A DNA stretch of 64,000 bases from a bacterium (lineage in GTDB: Bacteria > Planctomycetota > Planctomycetia > Pirellulales > Pirellulaceae), in the NCBI GenBank assembly GCA_016124445.1, contig WGNR01000001.1, positions 186,001-250,000 of the forward strand. The letters are read 5' to 3'. The notes beneath the pieces were generated by a model that saw nothing but the letters and a program-made list of their open reading frames with translations, made no database searches and was not told the origin of the DNA. The position numbers were made by a program, and so were the translations under genes. How positions within the stretch are numbered: position 1 is the stretch's first letter; every line of letters begins with the position of its first letter. This document shows, piece after piece, positions 25,194 to 34,287 of the stretch.

Positions 25194-25718
25194 TCAAAAT
25201 CCCTTGCTCATGCTTCGGATGCATATCATCTAACGGTGCGCGGTCGAGTCGATCGAAGTGGGGCTACAAATCGACCTCGTTCGCCAAGAGCCATCCCGAA
25301 ATCTGGGGGAAGGGACCGCTTGTGGCGAGGTTCATCCCATTATAGCGAATCAGCCCGGAAAAGAATCGAACAAGAATCCGTTTCGTGGAATCCTGCCTAA
25401 AAATGGAACGATAACCCGCTTGTTTCCGCGATCCTGCTTCCTGGAAACGCCGCTCCACCCTCGATCGTACTCACGGATAAACAGGTTCTATCTCTATCCT
25501 TTCCCGACAACGTTGCGTTTTGGCAACCATGCGGCCCTTTATCATCATTCCGGCAGAATTTGGCTGACAATACCGCTGTCCCCTAACCCTCTACGCTGAC
25601 TTCATTTACTGCCACGTTGCGTCTCATTCTAGCGCCTCAAATCAACGTGGCATCCTCATTGCAGTTCAAGGAAGTACCCACGCTCCCCCTCGAAATGCTC
25701 ACAAGAGGTACACCCGCC
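25194..25718. other. 525-bp divergent intergenic region
   Basis: It lies between the moxR operon (minus) and the acyltransferase gene (plus). The plus-strand open frame at 25258-25599 has no ribosome site and atypical composition, so I do not call it a gene. The codons between TTG 25617 and ATG 25719 are open but unlikely to be translated. The region should carry two divergent promoters, but I cannot assign boxes with confidence. Confidence 0.4.
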
Positions 25719-26819
25719 ATGGCAAAGATCATCGAAGTCAATCAAATCGAAGATTTGCGCCCTTATGCGTACTTCTGGAACCGCCTTCTCGACAAGACGC
25801 CTGGCGCGACCTTCTTTCAAACCCTGGAGTGGCTAGAAACCTACTGGAAATTCTACAGTCACGGAAAGAAGTTGCGGGTTCTACTGGTTCAAGTCGACGC
25901 CAACATCGAGGGTATCCTCCCACTGGTCGAACAAGTGGAACGAACCAAAGCTGGCCCTGTCCGTGTGGTTACCTATCCGCTGGACAACTGGGCTGCCTAC
26001 TTCGGCCCGATTGGCAGTCAGCCGGCGGCGACCCTCTATGCATCGCTGCAATATCTGGCGGCCGCTCCTCGAACTTGGGACATGATTGATCTCCGCTGGA
26101 TCAATCCCGAACACGACCGGGGACGCACGTTCCATGCGATGCGTTGCCATGGCATGAAACCGATGACGATGCCCTGGCACGATACCTACGTGATCGACTT
26201 GCCCGCTCAATTTGACGAGTATATTTCGACCCGCAGTCCCAAAGTCCGCGCCATGATCCGCCGGACGCTCCGCAAAGCGGATGAGGCAGGTCTTCGCTTT
26301 CGGCGTTATCGACCGATGCCTGAGCCTCGGATGCCAGTGAAGCCCGACATGGACTTTTACGATCAGTGCGTCCAACTGGCGGAAGAGTCTTGGCAGTCCG
26401 AATCGACCTCCGGCACCACCATCAGCCACCCTGAAACCGCCGGATACTTTCGTGAGTGTTTTGCCAAATCGGCCGAACGGGGCATGATCGACGTGGTCAC
26501 CTTACAACACCACGAACGCCTGTTGGCGTTTGGCTTCAACTTTCACCATAAGGGAAACGTGATTGGCCAGCGGATCGGCTATTCACAAGAGAGCAAAGAA
26601 CTCAGTCCCGGCAACGTTCTCATGGCGATGCAGGTTTGGGACTCGATCGAGAGAGGAGACCGGCAGATCGACTTAGGGCCGGAGCACTACGAACTCAAAT
26701 CGCGCTGGGTGAACCAGAAGCTACCGGCCGAGCGCGTTTGCCACTATAGCCCAGCTTCTCTCCGAGCCAACCTCCTGCACATGGCTCACTGGTGGAAGTA
26801 CCAGCGAGCCGCGGCGTAA
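25719..26819 (+). CDS. FemAB/CelD-like GNAT acyltransferase
   Basis: A 366-residue protein from ATG 25719, supported by AGAGG at 25704-25708; an upstream in-frame TTG at 25617 would add 34 residues of unlikely sequence. The fold is of the CelD/BcsL (BioF2-like) acetyltransferase type: an N-terminal half with TPGATFFQTLEWLETYW, a charged linker (YISTRSPKVRAMIRRTLRKA), and the C-terminal half with the conserved SPGNVLMAMQVWDSIERGDRQIDLGPEHYELKSRW region. Proteins of this group act in exopolysaccharide or cell-envelope modification, but the substrate is not predictable. It is monocistronic and convergent with the CHAT-like gene, with only 18 bp between the stops. Confidence 0.85.
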   Translation: MAKIIEVNQIEDLRPYAYFWNRLLDKTPGATFFQTLEWLETYWKFYSHGKKLRVLLVQVDANIEGILPLVEQVERTKAGPVRVVTYPLDNWAAYFGPIGSQPAATLYASLQYLAAAPRTWDMIDLRWINPEHDRGRTFHAMRCHGMKPMTMPWHDTYVIDLPAQFDEYISTRSPKVRAMIRRTLRKADEAGLRFRRYRPMPEPRMPVKPDMDFYDQCVQLAEESWQSESTSGTTISHPETAGYFRECFAKSAERGMIDVVTLQHHERLLAFGFNFHHKGNVIGQRIGYSQESKELSPGNVLMAMQVWDSIERGDRQIDLGPEHYELKSRWVNQKLPAERVCHYSPASLRANLLHMAHWWKYQRAAA

Positions 26820-26837
26820 GAAACCGATAGAACGGTT

Positions 26838-29834
26838 CTAGTTTTTCGTGCGAGGATCGATGCCCGTGTCGATCAACATCATATCGCCCCAAAAATAGGG
26901 ATGATCGAGCGACTGCAGTGTCGCAGGGCCAGCACCTTTGAGTCTCGGTTCGAGTTTAGAATCCAGCGGTAGCTTGCGAACCTCGGCGACGGTCTCTTGC
27001 ATGGCCATGCTGGCTGGCATCTCTTCCAACCGGCGTGCCACTCCTTCAGTCACGGCAATACTAGCCGAGCCGGCCGAATGCCATCGACTCAGCACGACGG
27101 TTTCCGACCCGGTAGCCATCAGCCCGAGGGCGGTCAGGAAGATGTCGTTGCCAGACACACTTCCCTTCAAGGCGTCTTCGGCTCCGCTATGGAACCCTGG
27201 CAGATAAATCACCTCTGGACCCTTCAAGGGCGCTCGCAGCCAGGCGGCTAATTCGCTGCCAGGCTTGTTTCGATCGGCCTGGGCCAGGGACCAACCCCAC
27301 GGATTATCTCGGTTGGCATCTTCGCTATCGTCGATCACCACCAGCTGGTCCCAGATTTTGCCGAGCATGCTCGAAGGCCCCGCGGTCGGACGATCAATCT
27401 TATCGGGTGCCACGAACGCGCCTTTGACCTTGTCATACTGCTCGAGCGTTACGGCCGGATCGTCGGAAGCATAAAGGCGGCCAACCACGATCGCCGTGTT
27501 CTGAGGACGGGGGCGAGCAGCTTTTTCAGGAACCGAAAGCGAAGCGGTAGCGGCATAGCGGATCGGAATCAACTCAGTCAGCGGCACGGTATGCCCTGCT
27601 CCGAGACCGTCATCACAATGCAGTATCTCGAACGGCAAATACCACAGCACGTCATCAGGAACGACGATCAGTTCTCTATAGTTATTCCAGAAACCTGGCT
27701 TGAGCGTCGGAATCAACTTGGTCAGAAGTTCGGCTGACGTCTGTTGCCACTCGTTCTCGGACAATCCTTTGGCCTGAACCGGGGCGTCTCGCTTCACCAA
27801 GCCAATTTGCTTAAACAGGTCCGCGATTTTGCCTTTGATCTCTCGAGGATTCTCCAGCGTCCAATTGACGTAATCTTTCTTGGTAAACAGAAACGCATGC
27901 ACGGCCCGAGAAGTGGAGAAGAAAGACAGCACTAACTGATCATCTTCCAACTTCTCGCGAATCTCAGCCGTTGACTTCAGCGGCGGAAAGAGGAACTCGC
28001 TGGGGATTCGCCGCAATGCGACTGCCCCGAGAACCAACTCGTAGCTGTTGGAAACCTCTTCGAGCTTTTCAACCAGACCTCGCTGCTTGGCGTACGATTC
28101 CTTGTCGCCTGGCTGCAAGCTGATTTGCCTGAGCTCTCCTTGAATGCGTTTCGCTTCATCTTGCAGGTTCTTTAATTCCGGGAACTTGGCCATGATATCT
28201 TGGCGCTGCAATTTTGCCTTGGTGCTGAGGGCCGTATCGGGAGATTCCAGAATCCAGCGCAATGCCAACAATCGCCCGCCCATTGGCAGCGTGCCGAAGA
28301 ACCGCATTCGGCGAATGCGATCGGCCAGTTCCAAAGCCAATTCGGGCTGCTTCCGCAGAATGGCCGTGTTGAACCAGTTTTCCATGGCAGATGCATTCGG
28401 AGTTAACAGTACCGTCAACGTCTCGAACGGCTGAGCAATCCAATCGGCGTCGGTTGGTTCGCGCAAGAGTTGATCAAACAGGATTTGCGAGGAGCGTTCG
28501 TTCAATCCCCCTGCGAGAAACAACTGATTTACCTTCGCGGTCTGAAAGACTCGCGTCGAAGCTCGGCGATTGGAGACAACCGCCGCGGCAATCGACTTGC
28601 TGCCTACCGCAGCATTGCCTGAGGAAAACGCAACTAATCCCGCGACGTAACCAAATCGAATGCCAACGCGTCCCTTGGCCATCGAATGTCGCGTCATCGC
28701 TCGGCGGGCATTTTCCAGGGCCGCATTGGCCAATGGCAGATTGCCCACGTAGACATTGGCTTCGGCCAGGGCCAGGTTCAACTTTGCCCGCAGCGCATCG
28801 AGATCTCGCAATTCGCCCCAGTTGGCCATCGCCAACAAACCTTGCGGAACCTGACCCGGCTTGGTCACCAGCCTGACCTGGGCCAGTCCTTCAAGTGCGT
28901 CTTCGATCTGTTGATACTGGTTGAATGCCGCGGCGGAGAAGCTTGCTTCCAGAAAGAATCCTTGCGCGGCCTGATAATTTTGCTGCTCCAGCGCGATCCG
29001 TCCCAACTGCAACAAGGCCAGCGAAGTGAGTGCATGATCATACTGGCCGCCGGTGGTTAAACTTCGCTGCAGCGTTTGCACCGCTTCATCGTTCTTGCCG
29101 ATCGCTGCCAGGGCGATCCCGTGCTGCACCATTACCCAGGCGCCCGTCCAATGATTCGGTGGTGCCGGATGGCTTTGCAGGATTCCGACCAGCTTGCTGT
29201 TCAGGTCGTCGTGCTGGCTGATAGGGCCCAAAATCTCGTGGCGACGATAGATCGCCAAGGCGATGCAACGCGCGATCTCGCCGGCGTTGATCGGCATGAT
29301 TTGAGGTGCCGCCAACACACCGCCGGTCTTGGCGATTTGCGCATTCTGTGCGTTTGTATTCCCCTGGAACACCGGAAGCGTTTGCGGAAAGGCACCGATC
29401 AACGTGTTTCTGCCCGAAGTTCCCCAGGTAACCTGGGCTCGTAAATCGTTGCTCACCGGCGAGATCGGCGAGATGCTGTCGGTCTGGATCCGCATCATCC
29501 AGCTCGAATTCTCAACGAAGATCAGCAGGGCCGCGTTGTAGTTGTCCAATGCCAGGGCATTGTTGCCCATCTGGTAGTGACACTCCCCCAGCATGGTGGC
29601 ATAGCAAATCGAATCGACCCAACGCCCATCGACCGAGCGGAAAGCACCATTCTGGGCGACGGTGTTGAAGACCTCTCCTGCGGTTTCGTAATCCCCCTCG
29701 TAAAAGGGTAGAAAGCCAGCGAAATAGGCCTGAGCAGGGATCGTACCACCTCCCACTTGAGCCATGGCAGGCGCAGCACAAGCAAGCAGGAATAGCAGCG
29801 GCGAAAGCAGCAGTTGGGTGCTAGCCAATTTCAT
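26838..29834 (-). CDS. Exported TPR protein with degenerate CHAT-like C-terminal domain
   Basis: A 998-residue protein with a signal peptide (hydrophobic core LLLSPLLFLLACAA, cleavage likely after AMA). TPR-like repeats lie in the N-terminal half (GDYETAGEVFNTVA; GNNALALDNYNAALLIF; GKNDEAVQTLQRSL; QQNYQAAQGFFLEA). A charged helical segment follows around residues 540-600. The C-terminal 350 residues have CHAT (caspase-like) architecture, seen in IPIRYAATASL and in TGSETVVLSRWHSAG, which matches the family's GA..VV.SLW motif. In active CHAT proteases a VvLsAC.SG motif carries the catalytic Cys; the matching segment here is VIYLPGFHSG (near residue 880), with Phe instead of Cys. It is probably a non-proteolytic homologue. 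It is a single gene with a divergent neighbour. Confidence 0.82.
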   Translation of the reverse strand: MKLASTQLLLSPLLFLLACAAPAMAQVGGGTIPAQAYFAGFLPFYEGDYETAGEVFNTVAQNGAFRSVDGRWVDSICYATMLGECHYQMGNNALALDNYNAALLIFVENSSWMMRIQTDSISPISPVSNDLRAQVTWGTSGRNTLIGAFPQTLPVFQGNTNAQNAQIAKTGGVLAAPQIMPINAGEIARCIALAIYRRHEILGPISQHDDLNSKLVGILQSHPAPPNHWTGAWVMVQHGIALAAIGKNDEAVQTLQRSLTTGGQYDHALTSLALLQLGRIALEQQNYQAAQGFFLEASFSAAAFNQYQQIEDALEGLAQVRLVTKPGQVPQGLLAMANWGELRDLDALRAKLNLALAEANVYVGNLPLANAALENARRAMTRHSMAKGRVGIRFGYVAGLVAFSSGNAAVGSKSIAAAVVSNRRASTRVFQTAKVNQLFLAGGLNERSSQILFDQLLREPTDADWIAQPFETLTVLLTPNASAMENWFNTAILRKQPELALELADRIRRMRFFGTLPMGGRLLALRWILESPDTALSTKAKLQRQDIMAKFPELKNLQDEAKRIQGELRQISLQPGDKESYAKQRGLVEKLEEVSNSYELVLGAVALRRIPSEFLFPPLKSTAEIREKLEDDQLVLSFFSTSRAVHAFLFTKKDYVNWTLENPREIKGKIADLFKQIGLVKRDAPVQAKGLSENEWQQTSAELLTKLIPTLKPGFWNNYRELIVVPDDVLWYLPFEILHCDDGLGAGHTVPLTELIPIRYAATASLSVPEKAARPRPQNTAIVVGRLYASDDPAVTLEQYDKVKGAFVAPDKIDRPTAGPSSMLGKIWDQLVVIDDSEDANRDNPWGWSLAQADRNKPGSELAAWLRAPLKGPEVIYLPGFHSGAEDALKGSVSGNDIFLTALGLMATGSETVVLSRWHSAGSASIAVTEGVARRLEEMPASMAMQETVAEVRKLPLDSKLEPRLKGAGPATLQSLDHPYFWGDMMLIDTGIDPRTKN

Positions 29835-30204
29835 CGGCGAGCTCCTATGGAGATAAGCATCTGCGGAAGTGTTAACGCCATTGTACCCCTCACAGTCAAC
29901 CGTTTCATCGAAAATGCCGACTTCTTAGGCAGCTAACTGTCCGTATTAGGACGATTAAAGCGGGTAGATCCTTCGATCCGGGCAAATCCGCCAGGTGTCA
30001 ATCTGAAACAATTGGGCAGTTTCGTCGACTTGTATCGGTTTTTCCATTTTTTGGGGCAAAGTTTCAGGCCCGAAGGGTCGATATCGAATGTAACGACTTT
30101 ACGCATAGCACGCGTTGTGCAATCACGCGAACCTTACAAGCCGTGGCCAGCGAGGAGTTGCGGCTCAGGATGAGCCCCTCGCCGACCGGTGGAGACTTCC
30201 AAGG
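29835..30204. other. 370-bp divergent intergenic region
   Basis: It separates the CHAT-like gene (minus) from the small exported-protein gene (plus). It is AT-richer than the flanks around 30030-30065 and probably holds both promoters. An in-frame upstream extension of the small gene to TTG 30115 exists, but ATG 30205 is better supported. No RNA gene is recognised. Confidence 0.4.
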
Positions 30205-30444
30205 ATGGAAACGAAACGCACCTGGATTCAAACCACGTTGTACTCCGGCCTCGGATGTATCGCACTGTTGGCCGGAACCGGCTGCCAAGTGGACGTTGGC
30301 GGGCAAACGCTGCCTAGCCCCTACTACCTGAGCGACGACGTGCAATACTACTCGGAAGGTCCGGAATTCAAGCTACAGCGAGAATCCGACGCCATGCAAA
30401 CCTACCGGGCAGAAGACCAGGCTCGCCAAGGCAGCAGCTACTAA
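30205..30444 (+). CDS. Small exported planctomycete protein (LPSPYYL..DDVQYY family)
   Basis: A 79-residue protein. ATG 30205 is preceded by GGAG at 30191-30194. A hydrophobic segment (LYSGLGCIALLAGTGC) leads to Cys27, which could be a lipidation site, although Gly at -3 is not an ideal lipobox. The mature part contains TLPSPYYLSDDVQYYSEGPEF then a charged helix KLQRESDAMQTYRAEDQ. From memory this short TLPSP.YL.DDVQY motif recurs in many planctomycete genomes in proteins of this size; I cannot verify it here. The function is unknown. It may be membrane-anchored in the periplasm. A hairpin follows at 30478-30510. Confidence 0.75.
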   Translation: METKRTWIQTTLYSGLGCIALLAGTGCQVDVGGQTLPSPYYLSDDVQYYSEGPEFKLQRESDAMQTYRAEDQARQGSSY

Positions 30445-30477
30445 GCCGCCGACGCACATACATCGCGAACCAAACTT

Positions 30478-30510
30478 ACACCGTGCGGCCATTGGCTCAG
30501 CACGGTGTTT
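30478..30510. terminator. Convergent hairpin, possible bidirectional terminator
   Basis: A perfect 9-bp stem (ACACCGTGC at 30478-30486 with GCACGGTGT at 30500-30508) and a 13-nt loop lie between two convergent genes. Only a short T run follows on the plus strand, so termination efficiency is uncertain. Confidence 0.5.
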
Positions 30511-31545
30511 CTATGCGCCCTGCTTCTTTGTGTCCTGTTTCAGGTCTTTCCATTGCAAGTAGACGCGTGCCTGCTGCATCACGCAATAGGCACAGCAAAC
30601 CTTGTCCCAACTATGTTCGCTGCCAAGTATGTTCGCTGCGTTGACCTGCTGAACCTTTTCGGCCTGGTCCGGCGTCAGGCAGAAACCAACAGAGCCGGCG
30701 GCCTGATCTCCTTTCCTCTGCGTTGCCATTTGGTAGTGCCTTAAGATCTTGTCGGCGCTGTTGATCTCGTTGTAAAGCGCATCAATCACATCCATCGCTT
30801 CGCCATTTCGACCACTCGGGTACAACGCCGAATAGGTGACGCCGGCGGAAAAGAACGCGATTCGATAGCCATGTTCGTTCTTTTCATGTTCCGGCAAAGC
30901 ACGTCCGCGGAGTTGCCCGCCGGCCATCAGATGGCAGGCACCGGTAACCACACGTGCCCCCAGACTGAAGGCTGAGATCGACACCTTTTCTTTGGGGGTA
31001 AGGGTCTCCAGGTAAGAAGCCAGGTAGTAAGCATCGTCGTCCGCACGAACTGCATGTTCGCGAACTGTTCGTAGTGGATGGGGCTCTTCCTGAGTCGGCC
31101 ACGACCACATGATGTATCTCACCTTTTGATCCATCGGCAACTGCCGAGTCAACTCGTGATACATCTCCCAGCCGCGCCGCTGGGCCCAATATCGGCTCAT
31201 CCAGTTGCCGTGCACATAGATGCTAGTCAGTCCGCCAGGCGACGAAGACTCGGTAAAAGTCTTCCAGTCGACCGGTTGCCATCCTTCGCCCACGACAAAC
31301 TTCTGGACGCTGATTTTCTCGACGGGTAGTTCCCACCCGCAGCCGCCCGGCAGACAGCGAGTCGAGAGCAAGTAGATCTCGTCACCGCGGCGCGGAGTCT
31401 TGCAGTTGTAGTCACAGGGATAGCCGTCGACTGAATCGCGATATCCGTCAGAATCGGCCCAGACCGGCAGCGTGGGCAGCAGCGACAGACAGAGGGCGAT
31501 CAGTAACAAACGAAACTGGCCAAATGGCAATTGGTACGTGTTCAT
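30511..31545 (-). CDS. Exported alpha/beta-hydrolase-fold protein
   Basis: A 344-residue protein from ATG 31545; the earlier TTG at 31584 would only add residues before the signal peptide. The signal peptide LLLIALCLSLLPTLPVWA precedes mature DSDGYRDSVDGYPCDYNC, which is Cys-rich. The hydrolase signs are the oxyanion segment SIYVHGNWMS near residue 130 and the nucleophile elbow SAFSLGARVV (Ser in FSLGA) near 205. The final His is not certain. The fold resembles the DUF900-type hydrolases. The C-terminal region contains a CCAYC cluster. Substrate unknown. Esterase or lipase activity is possible by family, but I would not claim it. Confidence 0.72.
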   Translation of the reverse strand: MNTYQLPFGQFRLLLIALCLSLLPTLPVWADSDGYRDSVDGYPCDYNCKTPRRGDEIYLLSTRCLPGGCGWELPVEKISVQKFVVGEGWQPVDWKTFTESSSPGGLTSIYVHGNWMSRYWAQRRGWEMYHELTRQLPMDQKVRYIMWSWPTQEEPHPLRTVREHAVRADDDAYYLASYLETLTPKEKVSISAFSLGARVVTGACHLMAGGQLRGRALPEHEKNEHGYRIAFFSAGVTYSALYPSGRNGEAMDVIDALYNEINSADKILRHYQMATQRKGDQAAGSVGFCLTPDQAEKVQQVNAANILGSEHSWDKVCCAYCVMQQARVYLQWKDLKQDTKKQGA

Positions 31546-31760
31546 CAAGATTGCTGGCTTCGGGGGAGTTTTACGGTCACACAATCCATCGGAATAAATC
31601 TAACACGTATTTCGTGGCGGGCGATGATTTTTTTCAACATCGATGTTGCCGGAAATTCTCACGAAGCAGTTGCACATCGTAATTTCTAGGGTAGTGTTTC
31701 GCAGCCAAACTTTTGTTTCTTCCATTTCCCCAGTCGCAACGTTCCCACGAGGAGAACCCC

Positions 31761-32003
31761 ATGAAGCGCGTTACGCTACTTCTGACGTGCGTGGCGATCA
31801 TCGCCGCGACCTCCGGTTGTCGCTGCGGGGGTGACATTTTCAACTGGCGATCGAGCAACAGTGGTTGCTGCGGACCTGTTGAATCGATCAGCCCTACAGT
31901 GTCCAACTATGAACCCTCCATTACGTACGAAGGTCCGTACGATAGTGGGGCACCTGTGATGGTCCAACCATCCGAATCGCTGCCGACCCCGGCTCCGCGA
32001 TAA
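31761..32003 (+). CDS. Small Cys-rich exported lipoprotein-like protein
   Basis: An 80-residue protein. ATG 31761 has a strong SD (GAGGAG at 31750-31755). Signal segment MKRVTLLLTCVAIIAATSGC ends in Cys20; the -3 residue is Thr, so the lipobox is imperfect. The mature part begins CRCGGDIF, includes CCGP, and ends in a Pro/Ser-rich tail. A frame opened earlier at 31713 lacks an SD. No family is recognised. It is followed at once by a strong terminator, so it is a stand-alone highly structured transcript, consistent with an abundant small envelope protein (inference). Confidence 0.72.
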   Translation: MKRVTLLLTCVAIIAATSGCRCGGDIFNWRSSNSGCCGPVESISPTVSNYEPSITYEGPYDSGAPVMVQPSESLPTPAPR

Positions 32004-32043
32004 CCACGGACAAACAGCACTCCTCCCGGTGCGCGCGTTTGAC

Positions 32044-32092
32044 GCCGCCATTGCGACGAACAGTCACTCGTTCCGCAATGGCGGCTTTTTTT
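32044..32092 (+). terminator. Strong rho-independent terminator
   Basis: A perfect 12-bp stem, GCCGCCATTGCG (32044-32055) and CGCAATGGCGGC (32074-32085), is followed by seven T (32086-32092). It terminates the small Cys-rich gene. Confidence 0.92.
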
Positions 32093-32360
32093 ATGGACTT
32101 TATGTCTATTCGGCCCATCCTCACTCCCGAGTCCGGGGGAATTGGTCCAGGTCTGCTCCCTCCTCAAAAATGGGATAACCAGTGCGATTGCCACGAGCGT
32201 CAAGTAGTGCCTGACTCAGCCATTTATCCCCACAAGATTCGCTCGGCGCTGTCAAACTGACTAAGATAGAGTAGGAGCGGTGGGTAACGGACTGCTTACC
32301 CTAACGATGCTCATGGAAGACCCGAATGTTTTTCGATCTTCCAACCCCCGCTAGAGTTTC

Positions 32361-33326
32361 ATGCTTCGAACAACGCTTGCCCTGCTCTTATTCGCGATCG
32401 CTACCCCTGCCCCGCTGTGGGCTCAGTTCGAGAAAGTTCAGCCGGACGAATCGAAGGCTGCGACTGTTCTCGGCACCTCGAAGACCACCAAGTACCAGGT
32501 CGGTGTCAGAATCCAGGCAGTCGGCGGACCGGTTGCCGGACTCAACGCCACCATCCCGGTCCCTGCGGATTGGCCGGAACAGACCGTTCGTCTGGCCGAC
32601 GAAAAAATTACCCCCGGTATTGGAAACGTTGGCTACCGGATGGTGGAAGGGACCGTCAAAGAGATGCTGATCGCGATCCCGCGGATGAACCCAGGCCAAA
32701 CGGTCGAAGCCTTGATCACCGTCGAAGTAGAACGCCGTTCGGCTGCCCCGCCACAAGACACCTCGGGCTTGACGCTACCCAAGCGACTTCCGCTCGCCAT
32801 GCGGAGGTACCTCGGTGCCAGCCCCTTCATCGAATCACGTCATGGCGAGATCCGCAAACAGGCCCGCGAAATCGTCAAAGACATCGACTCTGACTGGAAG
32901 AAGGTTGAAGCGATCTACGATTGGGTCCGCGACAACATCACTTTCACCACCACCAACAACACGAACGCCGTCACCTGCCTCCGCGAGAAGAAAGGGGACT
33001 TCGAGGACGTCACCGGACTGTTCATTGCCCTTTGCCGAGCCGAGGACATTCCGACTCGCATGGTTTGGATCCCTGGTTCCAGCTACGCCGAGTTCTACCT
33101 GGAAGATGCCGACGACAACGGTCACTGGTACCCATGTCGCGTCGCCGGCGACCGAGCATTCGGCGAAATGCCGGACCATCCGATCATTCTGCAGAAGGGT
33201 GACAACTTCCGCGTGCCTGGCCGCAAGGATGCCGTTCGCTTTGTGAACGAAAAACTGACCGGTAAGGCAATCAGCGGCGGCGGAAAGCCTAAAGTGGAAT
33301 TCGTCCGCGAGGTGATCGGTGGCTAG
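32361..33326 (+). CDS. Exported transglutaminase-fold protein, catalytically degenerate
   Basis: A 321-residue protein with signal peptide LLFAIATPAPLWA (cleavage before QFEKV). After a beta-domain, residues about 180-280 match the transglutaminase core (YDWVRDNITF; TGLFIALCRAEDIPTRMVW). Alignment by eye to the next gene shows all three catalytic positions changed: the GDCEE Cys is Phe214 (GDFED), the His is Ser240 (PGSSYAEF), and the acidic third residue is Arg260 (WYPCR). Helix and strand motifs and the ILQKGDNFR.PG block remain. It is presumably a binding or regulatory partner. The next gene starts inside its last codons (8-nt overlap), so the two are translated together. Confidence 0.83.
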   Translation: MLRTTLALLLFAIATPAPLWAQFEKVQPDESKAATVLGTSKTTKYQVGVRIQAVGGPVAGLNATIPVPADWPEQTVRLADEKITPGIGNVGYRMVEGTVKEMLIAIPRMNPGQTVEALITVEVERRSAAPPQDTSGLTLPKRLPLAMRRYLGASPFIESRHGEIRKQAREIVKDIDSDWKKVEAIYDWVRDNITFTTTNNTNAVTCLREKKGDFEDVTGLFIALCRAEDIPTRMVWIPGSSYAEFYLEDADDNGHWYPCRVAGDRAFGEMPDHPIILQKGDNFRVPGRKDAVRFVNEKLTGKAISGGGKPKVEFVREVIGG

Positions 33327-34287
33327 AAACCTGTTGGCGTCGGCCTTGATCCTGCTGCTGTGCACCGATTTCGTCGCCGCACAATTCGGACAGGGATCGA
33401 CCACGGCGCCTAGTTTTGTCGGCGGTGAGACTTTCGAGACCGGATTCACGCTGGAAGTCGCCGCCGACGCATCAGGCATCACGGCAACGTTCCCGGTTCC
33501 GGCCGATTGGGATGACCAAAAGGCCGAGTTGGTTCAGAAAGATGTCTACCCAACCAATGCGTCGGTTCGATTCATCGATCTTGATGGAACGAAACAGGCC
33601 CGCGTCGATATTCCCCGCCTGGCAGCAGGCGACACGGCTAAGGTCCTGCTTCGCTACCAGGTCGATCGAAAGCCAATCGTCCCCCCTTCCGCGCCAGAAA
33701 CGCTCTTGATTCCCGATAGTCGTCAGTTAAGCCGTGACGAGCGGATCTTTCTGCTGCCCAGTCCGTCAATCGAAAGCCGCGACGCAAAAATCGTCGATGT
33801 CGTCAAATCGCTCGAAAAGACCGGTGCCAAGCCATGGCAACAGGTCGAAGCGTATTACGACTTTGTCCATGAAAACGTGGCTTACGAGAACGGTCCCATG
33901 AAAGGCGCCTTGGCGGCGCTCAACGAAGGACGCGGCGACTGCGAGGAGATGACAACGTTGTTCGTGGCACTCTGCCGGGCAGGAAGCGTGCCGGCCCGCA
34001 CGGTTTGGGTGCCAGGTCACTGCTACCCGGAGTTCCTCGCTCAAGATGCCGATGGCGCCAAGCGTTGGATTCCGGTCGAGATGACCAACAAGTTTCCCTT
34101 CGGCGAGTCACCAGAGAAACGACCGATCCTGCAGAAAGGGGATAACTTCCGCATCCCAGGCAGCCGCAAGCCTCAGCACTACGTCAAACAGGAACTATCG
34201 ATCCGCGACTATCGAGGGGCCACTCCACCGGTGGTTACCTGGCTACCGCCACCAGGCAAAGAACCACCGCAAGCGATCAGCAACTAG
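33319..34287 (+). CDS. Exported transglutaminase-like protein, intact active site
   Basis: A 322-residue protein, paralogue of the preceding gene. Its start is GTG 33319, with GCGAGG at 33307-33312, overlapping the upstream stop by 8 nt. Signal peptide LLASALILLLCTDFVAA. The core has Cys208 (GDCEEMTTLFVALCRA), His234 (PGHCYPEF) and Glu254 (WIPVEMT) in the third acidic position, where most family members have Asp. The C-terminus (LPPPGKEPPQ) is proline-rich. The reaction could be protein crosslinking, deamidation or peptidase-like cleavage; family membership alone does not decide. Its TAG stop shares CTAG (34284-34287) with the convergent redoxin gene. Confidence 0.86.
   Translation: MARNLLASALILLLCTDFVAAQFGQGSTTAPSFVGGETFETGFTLEVAADASGITATFPVPADWDDQKAELVQKDVYPTNASVRFIDLDGTKQARVDIPRLAAGDTAKVLLRYQVDRKPIVPPSAPETLLIPDSRQLSRDERIFLLPSPSIESRDAKIVDVVKSLEKTGAKPWQQVEAYYDFVHENVAYENGPMKGALAALNEGRGDCEEMTTLFVALCRAGSVPARTVWVPGHCYPEFLAQDADGAKRWIPVEMTNKFPFGESPEKRPILQKGDNFRIPGSRKPQHYVKQELSIRDYRGATPPVVTWLPPPGKEPPQAISN

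Noticed and set aside
25258-25599. 113-codon plus-strand frame in the gap before the acyltransferase
   Set aside because: No SD, no motif and composition unlike neighbouring genes. The upstream TTG-initiated extension of the acyltransferase was also rejected in favour of ATG 25719.
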